Both the position numbers and the translations under genes were made by a program. Positions 62,814 through 64,000 of a DNA stretch of 64,000 bases are shown piece after piece. The DNA lies in NCBI RefSeq assembly GCF_020622355.1, contig NZ_WHVL01000002.1, positions 310,001 to 374,000 on the forward strand, read 5' to 3'. This stretch comes from Vreelandella malpeensis (GTDB lineage: Bacteria > Pseudomonadota > Gammaproteobacteria > Pseudomonadales > Halomonadaceae). The notes below the pieces were generated by a model, which made no database searches, was not told the DNA's origin, and was given only the letters and a program-made list of their open reading frames with translations. Numbering within the stretch: position 1 is the stretch's first letter; each line of letters opens with the position of its first letter.

Positions 62814-64000
62814 AACTCGCCCGCAAGCATCTGTTGGTGGTCGACGACAACGTCGCCAACGTCGAGCTGCTGATGGATTTGCTCGACGATCACGGCTTCG
62901 ATGACCTGCACGGCCTGCACGACCCGCGCGACGTGGTGGGATATTGCCAGGCCCGGTGTCCGGACCTGATCCTGCTGGATATTCGCATGCCGCACCTCGA
63001 CGGCTACGCGGTCATGCAGGCGCTCGCCGCGCAACTCGGCGAGGCCGTACCGCCGATCATCGTGCTCACCGCGCAGATCGACGACGAGACGCGCCGCCGT
63101 GCGCAGCGCATGGGCGTGCGCGACTTCATCACCAAGCCGTTCCAGCACGATGACGTGCTCATGCGCATTCGCAACGCCCTGGCGCTCGAACAGCGCTACC
63201 AGCAGCGCCACGCCGAGGCGACCACCCTCGAACGCCTGGCCGTTGAACAGGCCCAAAGCCTCGACCGAGAGTCGCGCACGGACACCCTCACCAAGCTGCC
63301 CAACCGCCGGGCGCTGACTCAGATGCTGCGCATGGCGTCGAGCGACGGCACGCCTACGGGCCTTTTGTTCATCGCCATCGACCAGCTCGACGAGGTGATA
63401 CGCTTTCATGGCTACGCCGTGGCCGACGCGCTGATGCTGCACGTCAGCCAGCAGCTCTACGACAAGCTCGGCGAGACCGCCAGGCTCGGCATCTGGGGCG
63501 GCAGCGAGCTGCTGGTGATCCTGCCCGTCGTAAGCCCCGAGCAGCTCATCCTCCAGGCAATGTCGCTGCTCGAGTGCTTCAACCAGGATCAGACCCTGGA
63601 CAACCTGCTGCTGCCCTTGGGAGTCAGGATCGGCATCAGTACCGCCGCCGAGCCCTTCGAGCCTGAACGGCTGGTCCACATGGCAGCCCTGGCGCTGCCG
63701 CAGAAGAACGGCCCGGTACGCGTGCAGAGCTACAACGAGGAGCTCGAGGCGCGCCAGCGCCATCGCCTGCACCTGCAGCAGTCGATTCGCCAGGCCGCCG
63801 AGCGCGGCGAGATGAGCCTGGTCTTCCAACCGAAGCTGTCGCTTTCGACCCACCGTGTGATCGGTGCCGAGGCGCTTCTGCGCTGGCACCATCCGACGCT
63901 CGGTCCGGTATCGCCGGTGGAGTTCATTCCGCTGGCCGAGGCCAGCGGCGACATCCTGTCGATCGGCGAATGGGTGCTCGACGAGGCGATGCGCCATATC
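62810..64000 (+). CDS. Response regulator with degenerate GGDEF and EAL domain, partial
   Basis: The gene runs past the right window edge; about 397 residues are visible. It has a receiver (about 5-125; phospho-Asp in LILLDIRMPHLDG), then a GGDEF domain whose active site reads GGSEL in IWGGSELLVILP, so cyclase activity is unlikely, then the start of an EAL domain (MSLVFQPKLSLSTHRVIGAEALLRWHHP) with the catalytic EAL motif intact. The protein should break down c-di-GMP under control of phosphorylation, with the GGDEF domain perhaps binding GTP as a regulator. It is translationally coupled to the hybrid kinase upstream. Confidence 0.87.
   Translation, partial: MKLARKHLLVVDDNVANVELLMDLLDDHGFDDLHGLHDPRDVVGYCQARCPDLILLDIRMPHLDGYAVMQALAAQLGEAVPPIIVLTAQIDDETRRRAQRMGVRDFITKPFQHDDVLMRIRNALALEQRYQQRHAEATTLERLAVEQAQSLDRESRTDTLTKLPNRRALTQMLRMASSDGTPTGLLFIAIDQLDEVIRFHGYAVADALMLHVSQQLYDKLGETARLGIWGGSELLVILPVVSPEQLILQAMSLLECFNQDQTLDNLLLPLGVRIGISTAAEPFEPERLVHMAALALPQKNGPVRVQSYNEELEARQRHRLHLQQSIRQAAERGEMSLVFQPKLSLSTHRVIGAEALLRWHHPTLGPVSPVEFIPLAEASGDILSIGEWVLDEAMRHI

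Overview
The window is a GC-rich, densely coded chromosomal segment of a gammaproteobacterium, most likely Halomonas or a close relative in the Halomonadaceae. The evidence is the gene order of the housekeeping blocks (rpsU-dnaG-rpoD; tsaD/plsY/folB/folK-like/cca; apaH...apaG-rsmA-pdxA-surA-lptD/amgK-murU; rpoS-nlpD-DUF368-pcm-surE-truD-ispF-ispD-ftsB), the acidic proteins, and heavy investment in compatible-solute uptake. No rRNA, tRNA, CRISPR array, insertion sequence or prophage was seen. The species call is inference from gene content, not from a database search.

Layout. 1-5.4 kb is an iron-acquisition region: a truncated siderophore-binding protein gene, and two related TonB-dependent receptors that converge on back-to-back terminators, with Fur-box-like sites upstream of all three. 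5.5-11.6 kb holds a LysR regulator, an AEC-family permease, a periplasmic PQQ-type sugar dehydrogenase, and a membrane histidine kinase with a sigma-54-dependent response regulator. 11.6-12.5 kb holds two small acidic lipoproteins. 12.6-17.9 kb is an osmoprotection cluster (proV-proW-proX and a BCCT carrier) behind an AT-rich control region. 17.9-20.6 kb holds a DEDDh exonuclease and a cNMP/CBS/DUF294 nucleotidyltransferase-like protein. 20.7-25.2 kb holds a DUF4168 protein, mtgA, and the formaldehyde-detoxification pair fghA-adhC with a divergent LysR gene. 25.3-27.7 kb holds an unknown membrane protein and an AbgT-family transporter.

27.8-32.1 kb is the macromolecular-synthesis operon (rpsU-dnaG-rpoD, minus strand). 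32.3-47.8 kb follows a gene order also known from Pseudomonas, but interrupted by an exported amidohydrolase and by a GMC oxidoreductase with a tiny Tat-signal partner. It covers tRNA modification and maturation (tsaD, cca), phospholipid synthesis (plsY), folate (folB, folK-like), outer-membrane biogenesis (surA, lptD) and peptidoglycan recycling (amgK, murU). 47.9-60 kb carries an OsmC protein, speD, a lipid A acyltransferase, alr, the rpoS block and a DUF482 acetyltransferase-like gene. The window ends with a GAF/PAS hybrid kinase overlapping a REC-GGDEF-EAL response regulator cut off by the window edge.

How the genes may work together: betaine enters by ProVWX and the BCCT carrier. Demethylation of betaine releases formaldehyde, which AdhC and FghA would clear. 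Envelope genes (lptD, surA, mtgA, lpxL, alr, amgK/murU, DUF368) form a second theme. Sigma factors RpoD and RpoS are both in the window. Many starts had to be placed downstream of the longest open frame using Shine-Dalgarno sequences; these choices are stated per gene.
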